Shown here: in pieces, positions 27,821 through 35,492 of the stretch
Position numbering within the stretch: the first letter of the stretch is position 1
Layout: the number at the start of each line of letters is the position of its first letter
Assembly: GCA_965261585.1 (NCBI GenBank)
Contig: CBDHDN010000016.1
Span: 1 to 64,000, forward strand
Length of the DNA stretch: 64,000 nt
Direction of reading: 5' to 3'
Origin: CBDHDN01 sp965261585
GTDB taxonomy: Bacteria; Pseudomonadota; Alphaproteobacteria; UBA6615
The notes under the pieces: generated by a model
Told to the model about the DNA's origin: nothing
Database searches by the model: none
What the model saw: only the letters and a program-made list of their open reading frames with translations
Program-made: the position numbers and the translations under genes

Positions 27821-28386
27821 GTGCCCCGACCAAGGTTACCGCCGATACCGCCAAGTTGCCGCTGATGCTGACCGCGCTGCGTCTGCCGACCTTTGCGAAC
27901 CTGTGGCCGGAGTTCGCGGACAGGGCCGATCGTGAAGGGTGGCCGGCCGCCCGGTTCCTGGCCGCTCTGGCCGAGTTGGAGCTGGCCGAGCGTGATCGCC
28001 GCCGCATCCAGCGCCATCTCAGGGAGGCACGCCTGCCCATGGGCAAGACGCTCGAAAGCTTCGACTTCGCGGCCGTGCCAACGCTCAGCAAGGCCCATGT
28101 CATGGCCCTGGCCGAGGGCGACAGCTGGCTGGCCAAGGGCAACAACATCCTCGCCTTCGGCCCGCCCGGTGGCGGAAAGAGCCACTTGGCGGCCGCACTT
28201 GGCCATGCGCTCATCCAGAAGGGCTACAGGGTGCTGTTCACCCGAACCACGGATCTCGTCCAGCGGCTGCAAACGGCACGCCAGAACCTCACGCTTGCCC
28301 AGGACGTCGCCAAGCTCGACAAGTTCCACCTGCTGATCCTCGACGACCTGTCCTATGTCCAGAAAGATCACGCCGAGACCAGCGTC
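27817..28386 (+). pseudogene. istB: IS21 helper ATPase IstB, C-terminally truncated
   Basis: ATG 27817 overlaps the istA stop (ATGA). The AAA+ features are Walker A GPPGGGKSH and Walker B LLILDDLSY. After KDHAETSVL (about residue 190) the expected sensor and arginine-finger region is missing; the frame runs into IS-end DNA and on to 29154 without meaning. IstB normally has 240-260 residues and delivers IstA to target DNA; the truncation removes about a quarter of it. Confidence 0.8.
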
Positions 28387-28593
28387 CTCCCTCGAGCGCG
28401 CGACATCGAAACGCGACACAGCCAGCGACATCCCAAACGCACAACCGAAAAAGGACACCTGATCCTCAGCCAAATCGGCCCCGGCGTGTCATCGAGCCTT
28501 GATCCCGAAACCACGCATGGGCATGCTCAAAACAATGCAGTCGACACGTCACCGACGATGTCGCTCACCATTCACCCGCGATGTCGCGCTACA

Positions 28594-28770
28594 AACCGCC
28601 ATCAGCAACGCCCGCATCAGCATGACATCCACCATCGAGGTCTCGTCGACGACCAGAAGCCCGCAGTCGAGCGGATTATCGGCGTTGCGTTTGAACCCTC
28701 CGCCCCTGGGATCGACCTCAAGCAGCCGGTGGATCGTCGTGGCCTCGAACACGGTGGCCTCACAGCCATA
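28594..28770 (-). pseudogene. RecD2-like helicase, middle fragment
   Basis: Reading leftward: EATTIHRLLEVDPRGGGFKR, then NADNPLDCGLLVVDETSMVD (motif II, DETS box) and VMLMRALLMAV, where the IS21 target duplication begins. It joins in frame to the C-terminal part at 23698-24588. The Walker A region and the N-terminal domains are absent because another rearrangement cuts the gene at about 28770. Confidence 0.78.
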
Positions 28771-28779
28771 CTCAGCACA

Positions 28780-29154
28780 ATGGGGATTGCAAACTATCTC
28801 GATAACTGGATTTCCTTGCTCCTCCGCTTTGAAACAATGATCAAAACAAACGACTTCCTGCAAAGTCTGGCCACCAATGTTGAAGGAGGGAATGGACCAA
28901 ACTTCTTTGTTGGGTTATTCAATATAGGAATCGCAAAACTCAGCAATGTAAACCGACTTGAGAACATTACCGACCAACTCGAAGAAATCGACGAGAGCCG
29001 GAGGATTCTATTTCTTACTCCAATAGACGAGACGCAGTCCGACTACTCCACGTTCATCAATGGTCCCTGGGTTACTTCACGGCACAGCGAAGATTTCGAC
29101 GCCGCAGACGTCGCGAAGCATTATAGGCGCATTGCTAAGAAGACGAAGAACTGA
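28780..29154 (+). CDS. Hypothetical protein, possibly N-terminally truncated
   Basis: From ATG 28780 a 124-residue protein, MGIANYLDNWISLLLRFETM ... GLFNIGIAKLSNVNRLENIT ... HYRRIAKKTKN. The base composition is clearly AT-richer than its surroundings, so it is foreign DNA distinct from the helicase fragment it abuts. The first codons lie at the junction with the helicase remnant, so the original start may be lost. No family is recognised; the protein looks soluble. Confidence 0.4.
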   Translation: MGIANYLDNWISLLLRFETMIKTNDFLQSLATNVEGGNGPNFFVGLFNIGIAKLSNVNRLENITDQLEEIDESRRILFLTPIDETQSDYSTFINGPWVTSRHSEDFDAADVAKHYRRIAKKTKN

Positions 29155-29202
29155 GGCATCCCCTCTCTTTCCCGTCAGTGTTCGGTAGCCCAAGCGATCA
29201 TG

Positions 29203-29311
29203 CTAGTGCACCGATCCAGACAAATGATTCACCGTGCGCTCGAGCAACCCGTTGTTTTGTATTCAGAATCAGGTTTCCACTGTGACGGCTCTGACTGAGT
29301 CGGTGCACTAG
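29203..29311. repeat. 109-bp MITE-like element, copy 1
   Basis: The sequence begins CTAGTGCACCGA and ends TCGGTGCACTAG, giving 12-bp perfect terminal inverted repeats including the CTAG. An almost identical copy (two differences over 109 bp) lies at 29650-29758 in the same orientation. The size, lack of coding capacity and TA-containing ends fit a miniature inverted-repeat element mobilised by an IS630/Tc1-type transposase. Confidence 0.8.
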
Positions 29312-29352
29312 ATGAGTACCAAAACGACAAAGAGGGCGCCCTGACGATTCTT

Positions 29353-29628
29353 GAAAAAGCGTCCGCGCTGGCATGTTCACTTCACCCCGACCCCGCGTCG
29401 TCGCTCAATCAAGTCGAGCGCTTCTTCGCCGATCTCACGGAAAAGCAGATCCGGCGCGGGGTTCACCGGTCGACCGCCGATCTGGAACGGGCGATCACCG
29501 AATACATCGAGACCGTCAACGAGGACCCCAAGCCCTTCCGGTGGCACAAAACAGTCGATGAGATCCTGGCGTTCATCAAGCGCTTCTGCCTCAGGACCCT
29601 CAAAACTGCTGCGGCTACAGTAACATAA
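29353..29628 (+). pseudogene. IS630-family transposase, C-terminal remnant
   Basis: KKRPRWHVHFTPT continues, after a one-base frameshift near 29397, as SSLNQVERFFADLTEKQIRR ... GVHRSTADLERAITEYIETV and NEDPKPFRWHKTVDEILAF, the well-known C-terminal block of IS630 transposases (catalytic Glu in NQVERFF). The N-terminal two thirds are missing. It is bracketed by the two 109-bp MITE copies. Confidence 0.78.
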
Positions 29629-29649
29629 CGGTCCGAACTTTGGAATCAG

Positions 29650-29758
29650 CTAGTGCACCGATCCAGACAAATGATTCACCGTGCGCTGGAGCAACCCGTT
29701 GTTTTGTATTCAGAATCAGGTTTCCACTGTGACGACTCTGACTGAGTCGGTGCACTAG
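29650..29758. repeat. 109-bp MITE-like element, copy 2
   Basis: Second copy, same orientation as the one at 29203-29311, with the same CTAGTGCACCGA / TCGGTGCACTAG ends. Its right end is 11 bp before the start codon of the pentapeptide-repeat gene, and the final G of the element is part of that gene's AGGAGG ribosome-binding site. Confidence 0.8.
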
Positions 29759-29769
29759 GAGGAAGTCAG

Positions 29770-30696
29770 ATGAGCAGCTTATGGAACTCTCTTCGGAAGA
29801 AGGCTCGCGCTGTGAATTGGTTTGGGCCGATACCCACGGCAACGGCGATTGCCAGTGTCATCATCCTGCTGCTTTGGGTTATCTCGGGCTGGTACGGTGG
29901 CGCCCCCGGTGAGATTTTCCGAGGCATCTACATCGAGGCAGGTGGGGCGGTCATGGATATCGTTATCTTCGGCGTCATCCTTGCGGTCCTTGCAGACATG
30001 ACCTCCCGGCGTCGGGACGTCACCAGGCAGATGGAGCTGATCGACGACTACAAGAAATGGGACTCCGCCGAGGCGCGTTACCGGATCGCTGGCGCGATCA
30101 GGAGGCTGAACAAGTTGAACCGCACCGCGATCGACTTTTCCGGCATGGAGATAAGCGACTTCAGGTTCCGTTGGCTTGAAATCGAGAGCATCGCGGGGTC
30201 AACCTTCTATGATGGCAGTTGGGGAACTTGGAGCGGCAAGGACAGAGTGACTTTGGCGGATGTCGATTTCTCAGGGGTGGACTGCCGAAACGTCATGTTC
30301 TCCAAATCCAACCCCTTTCCCGGTCTCAAGGCACCGGGCCGTCTTGCCACGTTCAAGGATTGCAGTTTCCAGGAGGCCCAGTTGCAGGGTGCTGTTTTCC
30401 GAGGGGCATGCCTCGAATGGTCGGAAAATCCACCGGAAGAAATGGGAACGTGGGAGGATATGGAAGACGGAAATGTAGTTTTTCTCCAAACCTACTCCTC
30501 ACCATTCCACGAGGCGGACCTGAAGGGGGCTTCATTCGAGGGTGTGCTGTTCCGGAATGCGGATTTTCGCGGCGCCGAAAATGTCGAGGAATGCTCATTC
30601 ACTGGCGCCAAGGGCTTGGACGAATGCCTGTTCGACAGCGAGGAGGTGAAGGAAGAGATCTTGCGGAAGGCTAGCAGTTCCCCAGAACGGACATGA
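29770..30696 (+). CDS. Membrane protein with pentapeptide repeats
   Basis: A 308-residue protein with ATG 29770 and a strong AGGAGG site. Two membrane helices lie near the N-terminus (about residues 23-42, TATAIASVIILLLWVISGWY, and 57-75, GGAVMDIVIFGVILAVLADM), then a charged helical stretch (RRRDVTRQMELIDDYKKW). The C-terminal half consists of A(D/N)LxG-type pentapeptide repeats (TLADVDFSGVDCRNVMF, AQLQGAVFRGACL, ADLKGASFEGVLFRNADFRG). Such repeats fold as a right-handed beta-helix; in membrane-bound bacterial proteins the role is generally unknown. It looks intact, though it is surrounded by IS debris. Confidence 0.7.
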   Translation: MSSLWNSLRKKARAVNWFGPIPTATAIASVIILLLWVISGWYGGAPGEIFRGIYIEAGGAVMDIVIFGVILAVLADMTSRRRDVTRQMELIDDYKKWDSAEARYRIAGAIRRLNKLNRTAIDFSGMEISDFRFRWLEIESIAGSTFYDGSWGTWSGKDRVTLADVDFSGVDCRNVMFSKSNPFPGLKAPGRLATFKDCSFQEAQLQGAVFRGACLEWSENPPEEMGTWEDMEDGNVVFLQTYSSPFHEADLKGASFEGVLFRNADFRGAENVEECSFTGAKGLDECLFDSEEVKEEILRKASSSPERT

Positions 30697-30819
30697 CCGG
30701 CCATGGGGCATCCTCGCCGCGCCTTCCAGGCGCCGTCTTGCGTTTGGGCGTATCACCCTTTTCCTCGGCCATGCTAATCGTGCGATGCGCCACCGCTGCC
30801 GCTGTGCAAGAGGGTCGAG

Positions 30820-31004
30820 CAGTTGGGTTCGGCCGAAGTCATCAACGACAACGCACGGAGGACGCGAAGCGGCTGACAAAGCCTCAGCCGAGCGCCGGAC
30901 CGCGCTCGCCCGCAACCCCTACTTTGATATCGGCGGGAACTGGTATCGCCTCGTCGTGCGTTTCGACTATGCACGTCGGATCGGGTTCGATGGGGGAACG
31001 GGTT
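30820..31004 (+). pseudogene. Possible HigB-type toxin remnant
   Basis: One frame contains RNPYFDIGGNWYRLVVRFDY, close to the conserved core of HigB/RelE-like mRNA interferases (FxIxGNxYRLVVxxxY). A nearby frame has AEVINDNAR, also reminiscent of that family's middle. The frames are broken and no complete gene or antitoxin is visible, so this is at most a decayed fragment, sitting between the pentapeptide gene and an IS remnant. Confidence 0.35.
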
Positions 31005-31175
31005 CGGGGCGATCTACATGTGCAGACGGTGAACAGCCACCACAGTAGGTTGAAGGACTTCCTGCGCCCCCGCCGCGGCATCGCCACCCGCTATCTGGAC
31101 AACTATCTGAGCTGGTTCCACCTCGTCGGCCTCGCCCCCGGCGCCAATGACCGGGCCTGCCTCGCGCCGCCATAA
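31005..31175 (+). pseudogene. IS1595 (ISXO2-like) transposase C-terminal scrap
   Basis: GDLHVQTVNSHHSRLKDFLR, then GIATRYLDNYLSWFHLVGL, matches the typical end of ISXO2-type IS1595 transposases (VNxYHSRLKxWxxxFxGVATKYLxNYLGW). Only about 50 residues remain. It differs from the intact IS1595 transposase at 21985-22965, so it derives from another subgroup. Confidence 0.55.
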
Positions 31176-31206
31176 CAAGGTGACGCATACGATTTACTAA
31201 TTGAGC

Positions 31207-32034
31207 CTAAAAGTTTTCTATCTCTTTCCTCTTATCGACAACAGGGATTGAAATGCCGTCCGGAATCTCAGAGAAATACTCTTTCATACCCTTGCCCCTG
31301 AACATATATAGATCATAGCGCCCGAGATGGTCTGGCCCCCACAGGATTTCCAATCTATCACCAAGTTCATCCCATCCTTTGGAATTCATCCTGATAGTCA
31401 GCCAGTCGTTGTATTTATTCTTGCGCTCCACTCGCATTCGCAACGAAAGAGTGTATCGAGACGATTCGAATCGTCCGTTTCTCGCGTGTTCCACAATTCG
31501 AGTGCATCCAAACACGATCTCGTGCAAGTAATCAATGCTGACCGTTGGCATCACTTTGCTGCACTTTTCCTCAATGAGGAAATACCTCCAATCGAACGAT
31601 CCAATATGGTCTCCTCGTTTGTTCTTGTCACCATCGAGATTTGCGAGAAAGTCGTCGAGCGCTTTGAATGGAAACGCTCCAATCAGCCCGCCCATTGTGG
31701 CCCGGTAGTCATCGTAGTAGTCGCGAAGAATCACCTTGTCACTATCTTCTAACAAGTTGAATAGAATAGATAGTGAATGTTTTGTTGGCACCTCCTTATT
31801 TCTCCTAACATGCAAAAGCGCCTTGAACGATTCTTCCACAAGGAAGTAACCTATGACAACATAGCCCCATCCCTGCGCAACTTCATGACCAGGAACCATG
31901 TCGGGGATTACGGGACATTTTCTGTATTTCTCTTTCTCCTTCGTCAAGGCTGTATCCAGCCACGCAACGATCCACAAGGGGTCCTTGAAGTCGATAGTTT
32001 GGTTTGCCGTCACGGTCACGCTCCCCTGCCTCAT
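31207..32034 (-). CDS. Protein of unknown function in AT-rich island DNA (possibly HEPN-like)
   Basis: A 275-residue protein from ATG 32034; a GTG eight codons in (after GGGGAG) is an alternative start. Base composition is much AT-richer than the core genome. The first half is helical (GWGYVVIGYFLVEESFKALL, KHSLSILFNLLEDSDKVILR) and reminds me of HEPN-type proteins, but I see no clear R-x4-6-H motif. The motif GDHIGSFDWRYFLIEE in the middle is distinctive. The second half is richer in beta strands (ILWGPDHLGRYDLYMFRGK). It is intact and flanked by an IS scrap and by the methyltransferase fragment, a typical position for a defence-island gene, but no function can be assigned. Confidence 0.55.
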   Translation of the reverse strand: MRQGSVTVTANQTIDFKDPLWIVAWLDTALTKEKEKYRKCPVIPDMVPGHEVAQGWGYVVIGYFLVEESFKALLHVRRNKEVPTKHSLSILFNLLEDSDKVILRDYYDDYRATMGGLIGAFPFKALDDFLANLDGDKNKRGDHIGSFDWRYFLIEEKCSKVMPTVSIDYLHEIVFGCTRIVEHARNGRFESSRYTLSLRMRVERKNKYNDWLTIRMNSKGWDELGDRLEILWGPDHLGRYDLYMFRGKGMKEYFSEIPDGISIPVVDKRKEIENF

Positions 32035-32157
32035 TTCAAGTGTACTGAAGTCCAGCGGGCTTGGTCCAATGTTTGAAAAACAACCTATTTTGTATCGGAC
32101 CTTCTTCGCCGCCTTCGTTTCCTCTGCATTCCGAGTACCAGCGGCGCGCCCATCCTC

Positions 32158-32658
32158 TCATATAGCATGAACAGATGCTCCGCGGTACAGCCGGTCCACG
32201 GCGCGGTCAATCGTTTGATGCGCCCAGCGCAGGTTCGGCGGCATCAGGTCGGGATCGTAGAGATCGGCGAGCGTGGCGTTCGGATGGGCGGCCCGGGCAT
32301 TGAGCACGGCCTGTGCCAGCGGCTCCAGCTTCGACAGGTCCGTGCCCTCGGGCGGCATCGGGAAAGTGTTGTAAACAACGCCGACGGAATACATGTAGTC
32401 GCTCTTCATACGTCCCGTCACGGTCCACATCCAGGCCATGTGCATGGCGGACGTGAGCAATGCAAAATCCGCAAGTGTAGCTTTGGGGAGAATTCGCAGC
32501 TTCTGATTGGCAATGACAATCGAATCCAGCCATCCGATTGGAACATACGAACGGCGCTCCGAGCTTGTGTTCGGGATTACCATATAATCGGCATCGAGAC
32601 GTTCATCCACCCCAACCAGAGTCGGATAGTCAGCCATATGCTGTGTACTCGGACGCCG
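32158..32658 (-). pseudogene. MmeI-type DNA methyltransferase, C-terminal part (split by IS256)
   Basis: Reading leftward from the IS junction: MADYPTLVGVDERLDADYMV, IPNTSSERRSYVPIGWLD, LTSAMHMAWMWTVTGRMKSD, YMYSVGVVYNTFPMP and LADLYDPDLMPPNLRWAHQT, ending at 32158. This is the C-terminal target-recognition region of MmeI-like type II restriction-methyltransferase proteins. It joins, after removal of the IS, to the short piece at 34111-34205. The catalytic NPPY part is absent, so the enzyme is dead. Confidence 0.78.
32651..32658. repeat. Target-site duplication of the IS256 element (left copy)
   Basis: GGACGCCG before the IS; the same eight bases follow it at 34111-34118. Eight-base duplications are usual for the IS256 family. 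Confidence 0.8.
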
Positions 32659-34110
32659 GGGGATGTCCCGGGCTCTGTTGAAAAGCTGAAGTAGGCGTCG
32701 TCCGCCTGGAGCCGCTAGGCTCTGGGTGCTGATTCCATCAAGGAGAACGACGCCATGACCAAGACTACACGCAACGACCGTTCCTCGGAACCATCCTGTC
32801 GGCTCTTGCCATCGATGCCGGAGGCCTTCGACGATCTGCGCATGAGCGTCGATCGCTTCTGCCTTTTGGCGGGCCTCGAGTCTTTGAACGAGATGATGTC
32901 GGCGGACGCGGAAGCCTTGTGCGGTTCGCGCCACGCCCGCTCGGGCGAGCGCAAGGGCCATCGATGGGGCACGACCCGGAGCGAGATCGCCTACCACGGC
33001 GGCAAAGTGAAGGTCGAGCGCCCTCGGGTGCGGGACTTCGCGGGTCGGGAGATGAGCCTGCCGAGTTGGGAGCTGCTGTCGGAACCCGAACTCTTGCAAG
33101 CCTGGGCGATGAATCTGATGGTGATCAACGTCTCGACCCGCAAGTATGCCCGCGCGGTGCGCCCGCCGGACGATGCGGGCGGCGATCTGCCGGCGGCATC
33201 GGGTGACGCAACCTCGAAGTCGGCGGTCTCGCGCCGTTTCGTGGCGTTGACGCGAAGCAAGCTGAAGGCCTGGCTGGCGAGCCCGCTCGACGATCTCGAT
33301 CTCGTGGTGCTCCAGATCGACGGGCTCCATGTCGGCGATCACCTGATGGTGGCGGCGATCGGCATCGACACCGGCGGCGCGAAGCACGTGCTGGGCCTGG
33401 CCGAGGGCGCGACGGAGAACGCGGCCACGGTGCAAGCCATGCTCGACAACCTGATCGAGCGCGGTCTCGATCCCGAACGGCCTCGGCTCTACATCGTCGA
33501 CGGCGCCAAGGCGCTCTCGAAGGCGATCCGGCGGACCTTCGGGCGGGCGGCGGCCCTCCAGCGCTGCCAGGTGCACAAGGGGCGCAACATCACGGACCGG
33601 CTGGACGAGAGCCTCCATGCCGGCGTCAGGAAGGTCTTGCGGCAGGCCTGGCAGCAGGACGACGCGGCCAAGGCCGAACGGCTCTTGCGCAACCTCGCCC
33701 GCCGTCTGGAGCATGACGCACCCGGCGTCTCGGGCTCGATCCTGGAGGGCCTGGACGAGATCCTGACGGTGATCCGGCTCGGCCTCCCGCCGCAACTTCG
33801 ACGCTCGCTGGCTTGCACCAACGCCATCGAGAACGCGATCGGCACCGTCCGGACGGTGCAGCGGAACGTCAAGCGCTGGCGCAACGCCGAGATGGCGCTG
33901 CGTTGGACCGCCGCCGGCCTCTTGGAGGCGCAAAAGACCTTCCGCCGCCTCAAGGCCTACCGCCAGCTCCCCATCCTCGACGCCGCCCTGCGGGAGGCGG
34001 TGAGAAAGGCCGGAGCAAAGTCCGTCATTGAAGACATCGAGGTGGCCGCGTAGCCTCTCGATCAGAAGATGCCTATCTCGCACTTTTCAACATTGGGTGG
34101 GACATCGCCC
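32659..34110 (+). mobile_element. IS256-family insertion sequence, complete
   Basis: 1,452 bp with imperfect terminal repeats (GGGGATGTCCC... at the left; GGGCGATGTCCC... reading in from the right, both followed by TGTTGAAAAG). It contains one intact transposase gene and is flanked by the 8-bp duplication GGACGCCG. It interrupts the MmeI-type methyltransferase gene. A second copy, identical over the visible 401 bp, begins at 63600 in the same orientation, which indicates recent activity. Confidence 0.9.
32755..34053 (+). CDS. IS256-family transposase
   Basis: A 432-residue protein with ATG 32755 after AAGGAGAACGACGCC. DDE residues of the mutator-like/IS256 family can be placed: VVLQIDGLHVGDHLMVAAIG (first Asp), PRLYIVDGAKALSKAIR (second Asp), and CTNAIENAIGTVRTVQRN (Glu within the family's CTNxIEN signature). 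The RCQVHKGRNI motif (C-x2-H) is also present. It is complete and has no visible defect. Confidence 0.9.
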   Translation: MTKTTRNDRSSEPSCRLLPSMPEAFDDLRMSVDRFCLLAGLESLNEMMSADAEALCGSRHARSGERKGHRWGTTRSEIAYHGGKVKVERPRVRDFAGREMSLPSWELLSEPELLQAWAMNLMVINVSTRKYARAVRPPDDAGGDLPAASGDATSKSAVSRRFVALTRSKLKAWLASPLDDLDLVVLQIDGLHVGDHLMVAAIGIDTGGAKHVLGLAEGATENAATVQAMLDNLIERGLDPERPRLYIVDGAKALSKAIRRTFGRAAALQRCQVHKGRNITDRLDESLHAGVRKVLRQAWQQDDAAKAERLLRNLARRLEHDAPGVSGSILEGLDEILTVIRLGLPPQLRRSLACTNAIENAIGTVRTVQRNVKRWRNAEMALRWTAAGLLEAQKTFRRLKAYRQLPILDAALREAVRKAGAKSVIEDIEVAA

Positions 34111-34205
34111 GGACGCCGACTTGCCGCGCGGTAGGTACGTATCTGAGCGACCCTTTCCGCAACCTGCGGCATACGTCCCAATTCGGTCGGGTCGATATCT
34201 CTCAG
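34111..34205 (-). pseudogene. MmeI-type methyltransferase, fragment on the other side of IS256
   Basis: Reading leftward: LRDIDPTELGRMPQVAERVA, QIRTYRAASRRP, which continues directly into STQHMADYPTLVGV once the IS256 and one duplicated octamer are removed. The fragment is cut sharply on its upstream side at 34205/34206 by the IS1380-like end. Confidence 0.7.
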
Positions 34206-34262
34206 CCCGCATTTCCCAGATAAGCCTATGGCTATGAACGTGATTCTGGTATAAGAATCAAA
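34206..34262 (+). repeat. Solo IS1380-like 5' end
   Basis: CCCGCATTTCCCAGAT, then ATTCTGGTATAAGAATCA, closely resembles the 5' end of the IS1380 element at 43997 (CCCGCATTACCCAGAT and ATTCTGCTATAAGAATCA) with the same spacing. No transposase follows; IS66 sequence begins within 100 bp. It is a leftover end of a related element. Confidence 0.6.
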
Positions 34263-34356
34263 GCGTTATAGGGGGATTTGGTAACAGGGGCAAAAGTCCG
34301 GGCGACTTTTCATTTTAGGGATTCACAAGGCTTCCGAATTCTGATTCGATCCGGGC

Positions 34357-35268
34357 ATGGCCGGATGTTTACCAGATATTGAGGCTCTGGCGCCTGATGA
34401 CCTCAAGGGGCTGGTGTTACAGCTGCTTGAGGATGTTGTCGCGCTGAAGGCCGAGAACGCTGCGTTACGCGAAGAGATTGCGCGGCTGAAAGGGCTCAAG
34501 GGGCCGCCGAAGCTCAAACCGAGCGGCATGGAGAAGGCCACCGAGCCGGCGCGCGCGGAACGCAAGGCGGGCCGCCGGGGTGGCAAGATCGACCGGCTTG
34601 TGATCGACGAGGAGCGGGTGCTCAAGGCGGCCGTTCCCCCCGGCTCGCGGTTCAAGGGATACGAGACCTACGTGGTCCAGGAGCTGATCCTGCGTCCTCA
34701 CGTGATCCGCTACCGCCGTGAACGCTGGATCACCCCTGATGGTCGGACGGTGGTGGCGGCTCTGCCCGCGGGGACGGTCGGCCACTTCGGCCCCGAGCTC
34801 AGGCGCTTCGTGCTCGCTCAGTATCACCCGGGCCAAGTGACGGTACCGCGGATCGTCGCGCAATTGCGCGACCTCGGGATGGCGATCTCCAAGCGCCAAG
34901 TCGTGCGTCTTCTCATCGCCGGCAAGGAGGACTTCCTGGCCGAGGCGGCCGGTGTGCTTAAGAGCGGGCTCGAGAGCGCGGCGTGGATCACGGTCGATGA
35001 CACCGGCGCCCGCTACAAGGGCATGAACGGCGCCTGCACGCACATCGGCAACACTGATTTTGCCTGGTTCGCCACCACCCGCGCGAAGAGCCGGCTGAAC
35101 TTCCTGGCGCTTTTGCGGGCTGGCGCCACCGACTACGTGATCAACGACGAGGCGCTGGCTTACATGCGCGGCCGGAGCCTCTCGGGGCTGGTGATCGCCC
35201 GGCTCGCTGGGCACAAAAGCAAGCGCCTCAAAGACCAGGAGGCGTGGATGGCCCATCTCGAGCGCCTC
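34357..35268 (+). pseudogene. IS66-family transposase, C-terminally truncated
   Basis: From ATG 34357: an N-terminal coiled coil (LLEDVVALKAENAALREEIA), a family linker, then the DDE core: ESAAWITVDDTGARYKGMNG (first Asp region), TRAKSRLNFLALLRAG, YVINDEALAYMRGR. The protein loses IS66 character after WMAHLERLG (35268) and continues to 35517 in unrelated sequence. The catalytic Glu region and C-terminus are missing, as are the companion genes tnpA/tnpB, so the element is defective. Confidence 0.75.
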
Positions 35269-35492
35269 GGTGCATGCGGTCAGGTGCTGTCGTGTGTCCG
35301 GCCTCTCTATGCGGCAGATGACACGCCGCGGGCCCGTATGGAGATACGCGGATTGGGTCCAAATCGGTTACGCGAGCTTGAAAGCTCTCCGTTCGGATGC
35401 TGGTTTTCCCAACCCGGTCTCGTTGACCTTTGCCCTTACCTGTCCTCCGTCCTGCCCACATCCCCGACGGCTTCCCGCACTTCGCCGTTCTC
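35269..35492. other. Junction sequence between truncated IS66 and IS110
   Basis: About 220 bp with no recognisable gene. It should contain the 3' noncoding end of the IS110 element on the right and unidentified debris on the left. I could not define the IS110 boundary because this family lacks clear inverted repeats. Confidence 0.4.

Larger units (their letters stand above)
24595..28593 (+). mobile_element. IS21-family insertion sequence carrying a group II intron
   Basis: The ends are imperfect inverted repeats (TGTTCAGCGACATCGC at the left, TGTAGCGCGACATCGC reading in from the right), with further GTCAGCGACATCG-type subterminal repeats, as is usual for IS21. A 6-bp target duplication AACCGC flanks it. 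It contains istA (interrupted by the intron and frameshifted) and istB (3' truncated). Without the 1,527-bp intron the element is about 2.47 kb, a normal IS21 size. With both genes damaged it cannot move by itself. Confidence 0.88.

Noticed and set aside
28387..28779. Continuation of the istB frame toward 29154 as one long protein
   Set aside because: It crosses the IS end, the target duplication and the antisense of the helicase fragment; the continuity is accidental.
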